Made by a program: the position numbers and the translations under genes. Positions 17,747 to 25,367 of a stretch of DNA of 64,000 bases are shown piece after piece. How positions within the stretch are numbered: the first letter of the stretch is position 1; each line of letters begins with the position of its first letter. A model generated the notes under the pieces. The model worked only from the letters and a program-made list of their open reading frames with translations, ran no database searches and was not told where the DNA came from. Source of the DNA: Metallosphaera sedula DSM 5348 (GTDB taxonomy: Archaea; Thermoproteota; Thermoprotei_A; Sulfolobales; Sulfolobaceae); NCBI RefSeq assembly GCF_000016605.1, contig NC_009440.1, positions 1,710,001-1,774,000 of the forward strand, given 5' to 3'.

Positions 17747-18274
17747 ATTAAAGTCCTTCTAATCACTGGAATGCCCGGTTCCGGAAAGTCCCTCCTCTCC
17801 TCAATCTTGAAGGAGAGAGGTTACACGGTGATCGTGATGGGTGACTCGGTGAGGAAGAGGTTCGAGAAGGAGGCAAGACACGGTGAAAGACTCATGGATT
17901 ACGCAAAGAGGTTAAGGGAGATCTATGGTGAGGGGATAGTTGCCAGGTTAAGCATAGAGGAGTTGAGGGGAAGGGAGGAAAGGGTAGTCTTTGACGGTGT
18001 GAGAAATCTTGCTGAGGTTGATGAGTTTTCAAGACTTGGAAAACCTGTGATAGTCGCAGTTCATGCCCCACCTGCTCTCAGATACGAGAGGCTAAAGAAA
18101 AGGATGAGGGCTGATGATTCCTTGAGGGAAGAGGACCTAAGGAGAAGGGATCTCGAGGAGATCGCCCTCGGAGTTGGGGGAGTTATAGCCCTGGCCGACG
18201 TCATGGTAGTCAACGACTCCACAGAGGAGGAGTTCAGGAAGAGGGCCCTTGAGGCCCTGGGGAAGATAACTTGA
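17747..18274 (+). CDS. UPF0200 P-loop nucleotide kinase-like protein, apparent ATT start
   Basis: A P-loop protein of the UPF0200 family, related to nucleoside-monophosphate kinases. The Walker A motif is GMPGSGKS. The only in-frame ATG (17771) falls inside the P-loop strand and would remove residues read as IKVLLIT, which form its first beta strand. Upstream, no ATG, GTG or TTG is in frame before a stop at about 17717. An ATT at 17747 follows the Shine-Dalgarno-like AGGTGG by 7-8 bases and gives a normal N terminus (175 residues). The 3' end overlaps the UPF0201 start (TTGA). Molecular function is not established. Confidence 0.75.
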   Translation: MKVLLITGMPGSGKSLLSSILKERGYTVIVMGDSVRKRFEKEARHGERLMDYAKRLREIYGEGIVARLSIEELRGREERVVFDGVRNLAEVDEFSRLGKPVIVAVHAPPALRYERLKKRMRADDSLREEDLRRRDLEEIALGVGGVIALADVMVVNDSTEEEFRKRALEALGKIT

Positions 18275-18702
18275 CTAGGATTGTGGTAACAGCCGAGATT
18301 AGGCCATCGGAAGACGAGGATAAGGTTAAGGTGGCAGTGGCAAACTTCTTCTCGTTCAAGTCAAGCAAGGTTGAGGAAGGAAAATACAGGTTGTTCGTGG
18401 CGGAATCGGACACGCTATCAAGTCTTTCAAAGTTTCACAGGGTTCTTAGGGAAGAGAGGATACTGGACGCTGCCCGTAAATACCTGAGGAGGGGCATTGA
18501 AGGGGACAGGCTGACCTTCATGATCCATAAGCAGGCAGCCTACGTGGGGAAAATCACCTTTGTGGATAGCGAGAACGAGTCGCCCCTGGGTCCCATAACC
18601 TACACAGTGTTTCACAGGGATCTGGAGGCCGTGGTGGACTGGCTAGCTCCCAGGACCTCAAGGGGAAGACCCCTCTGGGACAACCCTATGCCCGAAGATT
18701 GA
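18271..18702 (+). CDS. UPF0201 protein (COG1325)
   Basis: A 143-residue protein of the UPF0201/COG1325 family, once suggested to be an exosome-linked factor; its function is not proven. It starts at a TTG that overlaps the previous stop codon (TTGA), in the -1 frame relative to UPF0200. In some Sulfolobales, as I recall, the two are one fused protein, so this overlap is the unfused state. The 3' end overlaps the convergent RNase Z gene by 17 bases. Confidence 0.8.
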   Translation: MTRIVVTAEIRPSEDEDKVKVAVANFFSFKSSKVEEGKYRLFVAESDTLSSLSKFHRVLREERILDAARKYLRRGIEGDRLTFMIHKQAAYVGKITFVDSENESPLGPITYTVFHRDLEAVVDWLAPRTSRGRPLWDNPMPED

Positions 18703-19561
18703 GGAAGGAAAGGTCCTCTGGGACGAAGGACATGGGGAAAATTCTCCTGGCCTGCTTCAACATCTCCGACGTGTCCCTGTACCTGGCACTTATGTGAATT
18801 AGGGCTAGCCTCTTGACCTCTGCTTCCCTGGCTACGGTAGCAGCCTCGGTTGATGTGGAGTGACCGTACTCTGATGCGTCAATCCCCTGCTCAAAGGTCG
18901 AATCGTGGAGGAGAAGATCAACTCCCTTGACCGAGTTGATTACGGTTTCACAGGGCCTTGTGTCTCCTGTGTAAGCTATCCTTATTCCCCTCTTCACGAT
19001 CAAGTAGTCCTCAGGTTTCAGAACCCTGTCACCCCAGGGGACCTCCTTCCCCTCCTTAAGCATCCTCATTACCCTCCAGTCGGTAACCCCTTCCCTCCTC
19101 AACCTCTCTGCATCAAGGTTTGCGGTGTCCTTCTCCTCCACAAGGTAACCCTGGGAGGGAACCACGTGGCAGGTTCTAAAGGGCCTCACCCTAATGCCCT
19201 GGCTCTCGTAGCTTGAGACAAACTCTATGGGAAAATTGGGCGAAAAGTAGGTTCTCTCAAAGGTCTCGGTAAGCAAGTCCTTAAGCCCTTCTGGACCAAG
19301 GATATATAGTCTCTCCTTCCTATCGTACATCCCCATGGTCTGGATCAGTGACGGTAACCCAAGTACGTGGTCTGCGTGGAGGTGGGTTATGGCAATTACG
19401 TTAACGTTCATGATGTTCAAGGAGTTCCTTATCATGGTTATTTGTGTTCCCTCACCGCAGTCCATGAGTATGGAGAGGCCTTCCCTCCTCACCAGGTAAG
19501 CTGGGAGTCCTCTCCTAGATGGTGCTCCCCCACCTGTACCAATGAAGTAAACCTTCATCAT
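18686..19561 (-). CDS. rnz: Ribonuclease Z (tRNase Z)
   Basis: A metallo-beta-lactamase-fold endonuclease of about 291 residues that cuts the 3' trailer of pre-tRNA so CCA can be added. The zinc motif THLHADHVLG is present, with FRTCHVVPSQGYLV, AYTGDTRPC, the HDSTFEQG motif and the C-terminal HISARY His. The frame is open to a GTG at 19576, but the family starts with KVYFIGTGGG, so the ATG at 19561 or 19558 is chosen. With cca nearby this gives both steps of tRNA 3'-end formation in one district. Confidence 0.92.
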   Translation of the reverse strand: MMKVYFIGTGGGAPSRRGLPAYLVRREGLSILMDCGEGTQITMIRNSLNIMNVNVIAITHLHADHVLGLPSLIQTMGMYDRKERLYILGPEGLKDLLTETFERTYFSPNFPIEFVSSYESQGIRVRPFRTCHVVPSQGYLVEEKDTANLDAERLRREGVTDWRVMRMLKEGKEVPWGDRVLKPEDYLIVKRGIRIAYTGDTRPCETVINSVKGVDLLLHDSTFEQGIDASEYGHSTSTEAATVAREAEVKRLALIHISARYRDTSEMLKQARRIFPMSFVPEDLSFLNLRA

Positions 19562-19615
19562 ACGCTGGAACTCCACGAAAATGATGTCGGATGGGTAAAA
19601 AGGTTGAGGAGACGC

Positions 19616-20530
19616 TCATCTCTCCACAACGTATATGGCCCTTGACAGGCTCTTGTGTTGATAGAGGAAGTGGGTGTACACGGTCCTCAGCCCAACTGAC
19701 CTTATGACATCCCTCCAGTCCACGTTGGAGTCTGCGGCGAAAACTAACCTCCCCTCCAGGATTTCCGCCACCTCCGAGAGAAAACCTTGGTACAGCTCCT
19801 CCAGCTTCATTCCCTTCGCGTTACTTGACCTACCGTAAGGCGGATCAGTAACCACGGAGAACCCCCGCGTGTAGGGGAGAGCCGTGGCCGATCCCTGGAT
19901 CAGTTCACTGGAGTATCCAAAGTACTCCAGGTTAACCTTGGCTTTCCCTATCATCTTGAGATCCACATCCAGTCCCACTGCTCTATAACCTAGCCACTCA
20001 GCTTCAATCAGGATTGAACCCAGTCCCGCAAAGGGATCCAGAACCCTCCTGGGCCTAGCCAAGTTCACCATTAGCCTGGAGGTGTAGGGATCCATGGTTC
20101 CAGACTGGGAAAAGGGCTTCCTCGAGTGCTCAACCAGGCTCTTGCTATCCCTCTCCTCTTCTCTGAGCCCAGCCAGGAGGACCCCATCCGTGAAGATTAG
20201 GTCAAGTTTCCGACATGACCTAGACGTCTTAACCCCGCGAATCGCCTCAGAGTATAGGGCGTGAAACCTCTCCTTTTCCCTTCCTAGGATGACGTCGGGA
20301 TAGATCGAGAAGCAATTTCCCTTGAGGCTCTCGTTTATCTCTCCTGGATCGTGGGAGATGGTCAGGACCTGTCCCACAGCCTTTATCGTGGACGACCTTC
20401 TCGCAACCCCCTTCACTTCACGATCGTAAAGGCCAACCCCAGTTAGGAAATGAACCTCCTCCCCAACTAACGCCCTGAGTTCAGCCATGGAGGCAAAGGC
20501 TTCGTCATTGCTTAGCTTAGCGTATTTCAT
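19616..20530 (-). CDS. trmG10: tRNA (guanine-10-N2)-methyltransferase, TrmG10-type
   Basis: A 304-residue class I methyltransferase that would make N2-methyl- or N2,N2-dimethylguanosine at position 10 of tRNA. The S-adenosylmethionine site is DPFAGLGSILIEAEW with GLDVD after the second strand, and the N2-guanine catalytic motif is TDPPYGRS. The N-terminal part (about 1-130) is a THUMP-like RNA-binding region. It is slightly shorter than the Pyrococcus enzyme. Its ATG overlaps the stop codon of prs (ATGA), so it is coupled to that gene. Confidence 0.85.
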   Translation of the reverse strand: MKYAKLSNDEAFASMAELRALVGEEVHFLTGVGLYDREVKGVARRSSTIKAVGQVLTISHDPGEINESLKGNCFSIYPDVILGREKERFHALYSEAIRGVKTSRSCRKLDLIFTDGVLLAGLREEERDSKSLVEHSRKPFSQSGTMDPYTSRLMVNLARPRRVLDPFAGLGSILIEAEWLGYRAVGLDVDLKMIGKAKVNLEYFGYSSELIQGSATALPYTRGFSVVTDPPYGRSSNAKGMKLEELYQGFLSEVAEILEGRLVFAADSNVDWRDVIRSVGLRTVYTHFLYQHKSLSRAIYVVER

Positions 20531-21399
20531 AGCTTCACGGCTATCTGATCCGATATATCCACTAGGTTAACCTTTTCCCTTGGAACCACGGTGTTAACTC
20601 CGACGATCTCCTTGATCCCTGCCTCCCTTAACCTGTTGTATGCCCCGTTAACCAGCAGGAGGTGAACGGCAGCGGCACTCACGGTTTCAGCACCCAGAGA
20701 TTGGGCTATCTTGGTTGCCTCTACCAGCGTTCCACCGGTGCTGATTATGTCGTCCACGAGGACAACGTCGTAACCCTTCAGCGACCCTAGGTTTCCTGCT
20801 CTAACCCTAATCTCCCCGGTGTGCCTATCCCTCTCCTTTTCCAGAAAGGAGTACCTGCATCCTAGTTCCTTAGCGAGTCTCTCGGCCCTCCCCATGGCTC
20901 CCCTATCTGGGCCTAGGACAAAGGGGTTCTTAACGAACCTTCTCACCTCCTTCGCCAAGGAGGGGATGGGATCCACCACCCTCACCTCTCCCCCAAAATA
21001 GTCCAGGGACTCTTGATGATGTGGTTCCACTGTGACCAGGGTTGAGACACCCAGGGAACGCATGACGTTGAGCACTGTCTTTATGCTTATTGCCTCTCCA
21101 TCAAGGAATCTCCTGTCTTGCCTGGAATAGGCTATGTAGGGCACAACGGCCGTCACCCTGGATGCCCCCACGTCCCTTAGGGCCTCGACCATTAAGAAAA
21201 GTTCCATGAGGTTCTTATCCTGCGGTGGTTGAGTTGTCTGGACTAGGACAACCTCCTCACCTGAGAGGGAGGAAGGAATCCTAACGTAGGACTCCCCGTC
21301 TGGGAAAACCTTGTGTTCAACCTTGATCAGCCTGGCTCCCAGTAACTTGGATAGCCTTTCGTCGATCCCGTTCGTCGCAGTACCTCCTACAATGATCAT
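20527..21399 (-). CDS. prs: Ribose-phosphate pyrophosphokinase
   Basis: A 290-residue PRPP synthetase, which makes phosphoribosyl pyrophosphate from ribose-5-phosphate and ATP for nucleotide, His and Trp synthesis. Visible motifs are FPDGESYVRIP, YIAYSRQDRRF (ATP loop), the PEPHHQESLDYF equivalent VEPHHQESLDYF, and the PRPP loop VVLVDDIISTGGT. Length fits archaeal class. It is the first gene of the prs-trmG10 operon and is divergent from the GPN GTPase, sharing a short promoter region. Confidence 0.95.
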   Translation of the reverse strand: MIIVGGTATNGIDERLSKLLGARLIKVEHKVFPDGESYVRIPSSLSGEEVVLVQTTQPPQDKNLMELFLMVEALRDVGASRVTAVVPYIAYSRQDRRFLDGEAISIKTVLNVMRSLGVSTLVTVEPHHQESLDYFGGEVRVVDPIPSLAKEVRRFVKNPFVLGPDRGAMGRAERLAKELGCRYSFLEKERDRHTGEIRVRAGNLGSLKGYDVVLVDDIISTGGTLVEATKIAQSLGAETVSAAAVHLLLVNGAYNRLREAGIKEIVGVNTVVPREKVNLVDISDQIAVKL

Positions 21400-21420
21400 T
21401 GTAGTGAATGTAAGGGTGAA

Positions 21421-21430
21421 GTTTTAAAGG
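21421..21430. promoter_or_regulatory. Palindromic TATA box between divergent genes
   Basis: TTTAAA at 21423-21428, within GTTTTAAAGG, sits near the middle of the 51-base gap between prs (minus, ATG at 21399) and the GPN GTPase (plus, ATG at 21451). Its centre is about 25-26 bases from each ATG, the usual spacing for leaderless starts. No other TATA-like sequence is visible in the gap, so one element may direct transcription both ways. Confidence 0.55.
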
Positions 21431-21450
21431 TTAAGCAACGACGTAAACCC

Positions 21451-22215
21451 ATGTATTACGTGTTCTTCACAGGAACTGCCGGCTCAGGGAAGACCACCAT
21501 GGTGAAGGAGTTCCAGGAATACCTCCTTGACCAGGAAATGGACGTTGCCGTGGTCAACATGGACCCTGCAGTGGAGAGGCTTCCCTACACCCCGGACTTT
21601 GACGTAAGGGATTACGTTGATGCCATGGAGGTAATGGAGAGATATGGCCTGGGTCCCAACTCATCCCTCATAGTCTCCGTGGACCTCCTCCTCACCAAGG
21701 CAACGGAGATAAAGAACGACATTGGGAACATAGAGGCCAATTACGTTCTCGTGGACACCCCAGGTCAGGTAGAACTCTTCGCGTACAGGGACACCGGGAG
21801 GACCTTCTCGTCCCTACTGGTGGGGGACAGCAAAAGCGTCAACGTGTTCCTCCTGGATGCGTTTCTGGCCAGGGATGCCAGGAGTTACGTGTCTCTCCTT
21901 CTTCTCTCCAGTTCAGTTAGGTTCAAGTTGGGAATTCCACAGCTGAACGTTCTCTCCAAGATTGACTTGATCTCCAAGGATGAATTGAATAACCTCCTTG
22001 AGTGGGGCCAGGGAGAGGGACTCATGGACAGCCTGGGAGTCATAGATGATTATTCCTTTGAGCTAGTGAAGACACTCGTGGAGAGCCTGGAGGTACCCCC
22101 CATACCCGTTTCCTCACCAAGTAGGCAGGGATTCGATGAGTTATACGCTGAACTCCAGAGGGTTCTAGCTGGAGGAGAGGACTACGCCACAGAGGAGAAC
22201 AATAGCAGACTGTAG
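21451..22215 (+). CDS. GPN-loop GTPase
   Basis: A 254-residue GPN-loop GTPase of the family related to eukaryotic Npa3/Gpn1, which helps RNA polymerase assembly. The P-loop is GTAGSGKTT (8-16), the Gly-Pro-Asn signature is at 68-70 (GLGPNSS), the Walker B/G3 segment is LVDTPGQVE, and the base-specificity loop is LSKIDL. It should act as a homodimer. The archaeal partner is not proven. It is upstream of pcn, which has its own TATA box. Confidence 0.9.
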   Translation: MYYVFFTGTAGSGKTTMVKEFQEYLLDQEMDVAVVNMDPAVERLPYTPDFDVRDYVDAMEVMERYGLGPNSSLIVSVDLLLTKATEIKNDIGNIEANYVLVDTPGQVELFAYRDTGRTFSSLLVGDSKSVNVFLLDAFLARDARSYVSLLLLSSSVRFKLGIPQLNVLSKIDLISKDELNNLLEWGQGEGLMDSLGVIDDYSFELVKTLVESLEVPPIPVSSPSRQGFDELYAELQRVLAGGEDYATEENNSRL

Positions 22216-22227
22216 GGAAGGGACCTC

Positions 22228-22240
22228 TTCTTTTTTAACC
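22228..22240 (+). promoter_or_regulatory. TATA box of the pcn gene
   Basis: CTTTTTTAACC (about 22229-22239) is centred 27 bases before the pcn ATG at 22262, in a 46-base gap. The gene therefore probably has its own leaderless promoter in addition to readthrough. Confidence 0.5.
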
Positions 22241-22261
22241 TGAACCCTTAATGATTCATCC

Positions 22262-22996
22262 ATGAAATTCAAGGTTATTGACGCTAACTCGATGGCCACG
22301 ATCTTCAGGACCATAGGCGAGTTCATGCCCGAGATTACCTTGATAGGAACCAAGGAAGGCGTCAGGCTCAGCGGTGTTGATCCAGCCAGGGTTGCACTCA
22401 TAGATATCTTTATTCCGCAGGCCTATTTCCACGAGTATGAGAGCGCGGAGAAGGAGACCGTTACTGTTAAGCTTGAGGAAATAATAGCTTCCCTCAAGAA
22501 CGTTAAGAAGAACGATAGCTTAACTTTCCAGTCAGGGGAGGACAGGCTCATGATAACCTTGGACGGTGACTTTGAGAGGACCTTTTACCTACCCATCCTC
22601 ATGGGTGAGGAGCCGAGTCTACCATCGATCAAGCTGGAGTTCGCCTTTAAGGCCAAGATGCTCACCTCGACCTTCTCCAACGTCATGCAGATACTTGGAG
22701 ACCTAGGCGATGCCCTAACCCTGTCCGCAGAGGGAGGAAAGCTCACGTTCATGGTTGAGGGCGATGTGGGCAGTTCCAAGGTGGAGTTGTCTGAGGAGTC
22801 TGGGACCCTGCTTGAGGCCACCGGTGCAGACGCGAAGGGGACTTACGGCATGGATTACCTGGTGAAGACCGCGAAGATGAGGAACTCTTCTGACATAGTG
22901 GAGCTCATGTTCGGTTCCCAACTACCCATAAAGTTGAGGTTTGAGTTACCTCAGGAGGGTTACGGTGACTTCTATATTGCCCCCAGGGCAGAATAG
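22262..22996 (+). CDS. pcn2: DNA polymerase sliding clamp, PCNA2-like subunit
   Basis: A 244-residue PCNA. Sulfolobales use a heterotrimer of three PCNAs. The C terminus (LPQEGYGDFYIAPRAE), the segment GTLLEATGAD and the location beside priS match the Saccharolobus PCNA2 (SSO1047) that I recall, so the subunit type is given as PCNA2. The interdomain connector lies at about residues 115-130. The clamp tethers polymerases, FEN1 and ligase to DNA. Its last 32 bases overlap the priS start. Confidence 0.85.
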   Translation: MKFKVIDANSMATIFRTIGEFMPEITLIGTKEGVRLSGVDPARVALIDIFIPQAYFHEYESAEKETVTVKLEEIIASLKNVKKNDSLTFQSGEDRLMITLDGDFERTFYLPILMGEEPSLPSIKLEFAFKAKMLTSTFSNVMQILGDLGDALTLSAEGGKLTFMVEGDVGSSKVELSEESGTLLEATGADAKGTYGMDYLVKTAKMRNSSDIVELMFGSQLPIKLRFELPQEGYGDFYIAPRAE

Positions 22997-23927
22997 GATA
23001 GTCAGGTCTCTGATCAGGAGCTATTACGAGAGGGCAGAGCTATATCTCCCCTTCGACATGGAGTTGAGGGAGTTCGCCTTTCAACCGCTCTCAGGAGGCA
23101 GTTACGTTAGGCATCTCTCCTTCCAAACTGCCCAGGAGTTGAGGGAGGTGTTGTTGAGGGAGGTCCCAGGTCACGTCTTCTACTCCTCTGCCAAGTATCA
23201 GAGACCCTCAGCCAGGGACATGGAGGAGAAGGGTTGGATGGGGTCAGATCTCCAGTTCGATCTAGATGCTGACCATCTATGCGAGCCCAGGAAGATCACC
23301 TTCTGTCCCGTCTGCGGAAAGGAGGTTATGGGCGAAAGGTGTCCAGATCACGACGTGGAGGCGAGGGAGTACGTGGAGATTCCCTTGGACTGTCTAAGGA
23401 AGACCTGGGACCAGGCTGTGCTTCTCTCCAGGATATTGAAGGAGGACTTTGACCTGAGCCCCAGGATCTTCTTCTCAGGGAACAGGGGCTTTCACGTGCT
23501 CGTGGAGTGCAGTGGAGATTGCGCACTCATGGACTCAGACGACAGGAAGGAGATTGTGAGGTACGTCATGAGGGACCAGGTTCCCTTCAGGGGTGTTGAG
23601 GGGGATCCTGGGTGGGCCGGAAGGCAGGAAGGAGGGGTTAGCGTGGACGAACAGGTTACCGTGGATGTGCACAGGCTCGTGAGAATTCCAGGGTCAATCC
23701 ACGGAAAGAGTTCCCTCCTCGTTAAGGAGATGAACGATTTCCTCTACGATATATCCCTTTCCCCCTTCTCGGGAAAGGCGGTCCTCCTCCCCTTCATTAC
23801 AGGGGACTTCCTCCTAGTGGACAGGCAGTTTCACCTGAACAAGGGGGAGCCAGTTTCCATGGAGGCCGGTTACGCGGTCTTCGCATACCTCAAGGGCTTG
23901 GGTGAGGTGACCTATTACGTTAGATGA
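22965..23927 (+). CDS. priS: DNA primase small (catalytic) subunit
   Basis: About 320 residues of archaeo-eukaryotic primase. The catalytic carboxylates are in LQFDLDADHLC, the zinc site has CEPRKITFCPVCG followed by a second Cys/His pair (GERCPDH), and SGNRGFHVLVE and RIPGSIHGKS complete the active site. The frame is open to a TTG at 22941. The GTG at 22965 is chosen because the resulting N terminus (TSILPPGQNRIVRS) matches the length of the known family and it follows AGGAGGG by a normal distance. It overlaps pcn and is followed at once by gins23, a replication operon. Confidence 0.9.
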   Translation: MTSILPPGQNRIVRSLIRSYYERAELYLPFDMELREFAFQPLSGGSYVRHLSFQTAQELREVLLREVPGHVFYSSAKYQRPSARDMEEKGWMGSDLQFDLDADHLCEPRKITFCPVCGKEVMGERCPDHDVEAREYVEIPLDCLRKTWDQAVLLSRILKEDFDLSPRIFFSGNRGFHVLVECSGDCALMDSDDRKEIVRYVMRDQVPFRGVEGDPGWAGRQEGGVSVDEQVTVDVHRLVRIPGSIHGKSSLLVKEMNDFLYDISLSPFSGKAVLLPFITGDFLLVDRQFHLNKGEPVSMEAGYAVFAYLKGLGEVTYYVR

Positions 23928-24366
23928 GTTCCTATCAAGGGAATTGAAGGGAGAGGACCCCCAGAGTATCCCAGGGGTCGAAGTGGAGCAGATTATCTCC
24001 ACCTTCAAGAGACTAAGGTATAAGTACAAGGACAAGATACACGATGCTGAGCTGAAGATCTATTCCGAGATCGCAGAGTCGCTATTCGAGATGAGGCTCA
24101 TAAAGGTCGTGGAGAACAGGGAGATCAAGGACAGCTTTGACTCCTGGCATAACGAGGCGGTCAACAAGATGAGGGACCTCTACGTTAACTATCTCACCGG
24201 GGCCTACGTCAACAGGGATGGGAAAGTTCTGTGTGAGGTGAGGTCGAACCTGAAAATGGACGGGATCGAGCTCAAGCAGGGAGATTACGTGATGCTAGGC
24301 CTGAAGAGGGCCTTCTCCCTCTGGCTGGCAGGTTACGTTGAACCGTGTAGGGTGGAGAGAAGGTAG
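23914..24366 (+). CDS. gins23: GINS23-like replication factor, apparent ATT start
   Basis: A Gins23 homologue by context and helix pattern, part of the CMG-like helicase complex (Cdc45/RecJ-MCM-GINS). In Saccharolobus solfataricus the order pcna2-priS-gins23 is known. The first standard start (TTG 23944) would cut off the residues TLDEFLSRE, which resemble the usual GINS N-terminal helix. In frame upstream before the stop at 23908 there is only ATT (23914) or ACG (23917), just after GGTGAGGTGA, a near-perfect Shine-Dalgarno sequence. ATT gives about 150 residues and a 14-base overlap with priS. Which codon is used is not settled. Confidence 0.7.
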   Translation: MTLDEFLSRELKGEDPQSIPGVEVEQIISTFKRLRYKYKDKIHDAELKIYSEIAESLFEMRLIKVVENREIKDSFDSWHNEAVNKMRDLYVNYLTGAYVNRDGKVLCEVRSNLKMDGIELKQGDYVMLGLKRAFSLWLAGYVEPCRVERR

Positions 24367-24575
24367 TTCTAGTTGCAACTAGGGATTCCCGGGATACCAT
24401 AGGGCAGTTGTAGAAAGTCTCATCGCAGGTAAACCACTTTCCCTCGCGTTTCTTGTAAATTTTTATTCTCGCGTTTCCTTTTTATCCAGTATATAGACTC
24501 GTCAATAACGAGTGGAACTTAGCTCTCCATGAGTTCTCTAGCCTTCTAATAGAGTCCCTTGGACCCAACCTATCC

Positions 24576-24785
24576 ATGGTCCTAGGGCTGGACGAAGACT
24601 CTTGGATTAGGGACAGTAACGTCCTCGTAGTCGTGAAAAAGATTGATGACCAGGTGAGGAGGAAAGTAGCTAGATCGGCACTCTTGGTCAACGACAAACA
24701 CGACTGCACCATTAGTTACTACCTTGTTGAAGAAGGAGAGGAGCTGATACATGAATTCCAGAAAATCGGAAATACTGTTGAATGA
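24576..24785 (+). CDS. Degenerate minimal nucleotidyltransferase (MNT antitoxin-like)
   Basis: A short protein resembling an MNT-type antitoxin. The frame is open from about 24459, and the upstream part (ending LHEFSSLLIESLGPN) reads like the expected first helix but has no ATG, GTG or TTG; from the ATG at 24576 only 69 residues remain. The usual GSxARG...SDxDL motif is altered to MVLGLDEDSWIRDSNVLVVV, so the metal-binding Asp pair and the GS turn are missing. The stop overlaps the start of the HEPN gene (ATGA). It is likely a non-catalytic or decaying MNT. Confidence 0.5.
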   Translation: MVLGLDEDSWIRDSNVLVVVKKIDDQVRRKVARSALLVNDKHDCTISYYLVEEGEELIHEFQKIGNTVE

Positions 24786-25087
24786 AGCTAAAATCGATAT
24801 CCAAGCGGGTAGCCTTAACAAAGCTGTCAGCCCTGTACTTCTCGGTAAGAAGAGAGTTAGAATCTATTCTGGAGGCGATGAATTTAGAGGTACCCCGTCG
24901 CGACGACAAGCTGGCAAATGTGTTGAAGCACATGGGTTTCAGCTCGGAGGCAGAAGATTTACTACACCTCTACACGCTCAGGAAAAAGGCGGATTACGAT
25001 GAAAGGTCGGTCACCGAAGAGGAGAGTAGGGAGGCTCTCGTGATAGCCACGCGACTTCTTGATGCATTAAGGAAAGTGAAACCGTGA
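24782..25087 (+). CDS. HEPN-domain protein (MNT/HEPN toxin-antitoxin pair)
   Basis: A 101-residue helical protein of the HEPN class. The C-terminal motif LRKKADYDER resembles the RNxADYD-like signature of archaeal HEPN partners of MNT proteins. The His of the RX4-6H ribonuclease motif is not evident, so RNase activity is uncertain. Its ATG overlaps the stop of the MNT-like gene, the standard arrangement for the pair. Related proteins act as RNases neutralised by AMPylation or binding by the MNT partner (family knowledge). Confidence 0.65.
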   Translation: MKLKSISKRVALTKLSALYFSVRRELESILEAMNLEVPRRDDKLANVLKHMGFSSEAEDLLHLYTLRKKADYDERSVTEEESREALVIATRLLDALRKVKP

Positions 25088-25149
25088 GCCTCTTGATGTG
25101 GGACTAGTCATCTCTTTATCCTGATCATAACCAAGTTTTCACAGGAAGG

Positions 25150-25237
25150 TGGGCCCGGAGGGATTTGAACCCTCGACCTCCCGGTCTCTGACAGAAGTTA
25201 TCAGCCGGGCGCTCTAACCATGCTAAGCTACGGGCCC
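25150..25237 (-). tRNA. tRNA-Ile (GAT) with 13-nt intron
   Basis: The minus strand folds as a tRNA: acceptor GGGCCCG/CGGGCCC, discriminator A, anticodon stem CCCGG/CCGGG, T-arm GAGGG-TTCAAAT-CCCTC. The anticodon is GAT (25200-25202). An intron of 13 bases (25186-25198) follows position 37. CTGA in the exon pairs with TCAG near the intron end, with 3-nt bulges TAA and AGA, a bulge-helix-bulge splice site. The mature length is 75 without CCA. Confidence 0.93.
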
Positions 25238-25367
25238 CTCGAGGCTTATCCCTCGACATCATAAAATCGCCCCAACGTTCATTTAAAGCTTTTGCTTTGG
25301 ATTGGGGTATCCTACCCTCATAGGGGCTCTCAACGTTTATTACCTCTGAAAATTCTAGATTCCAAGG

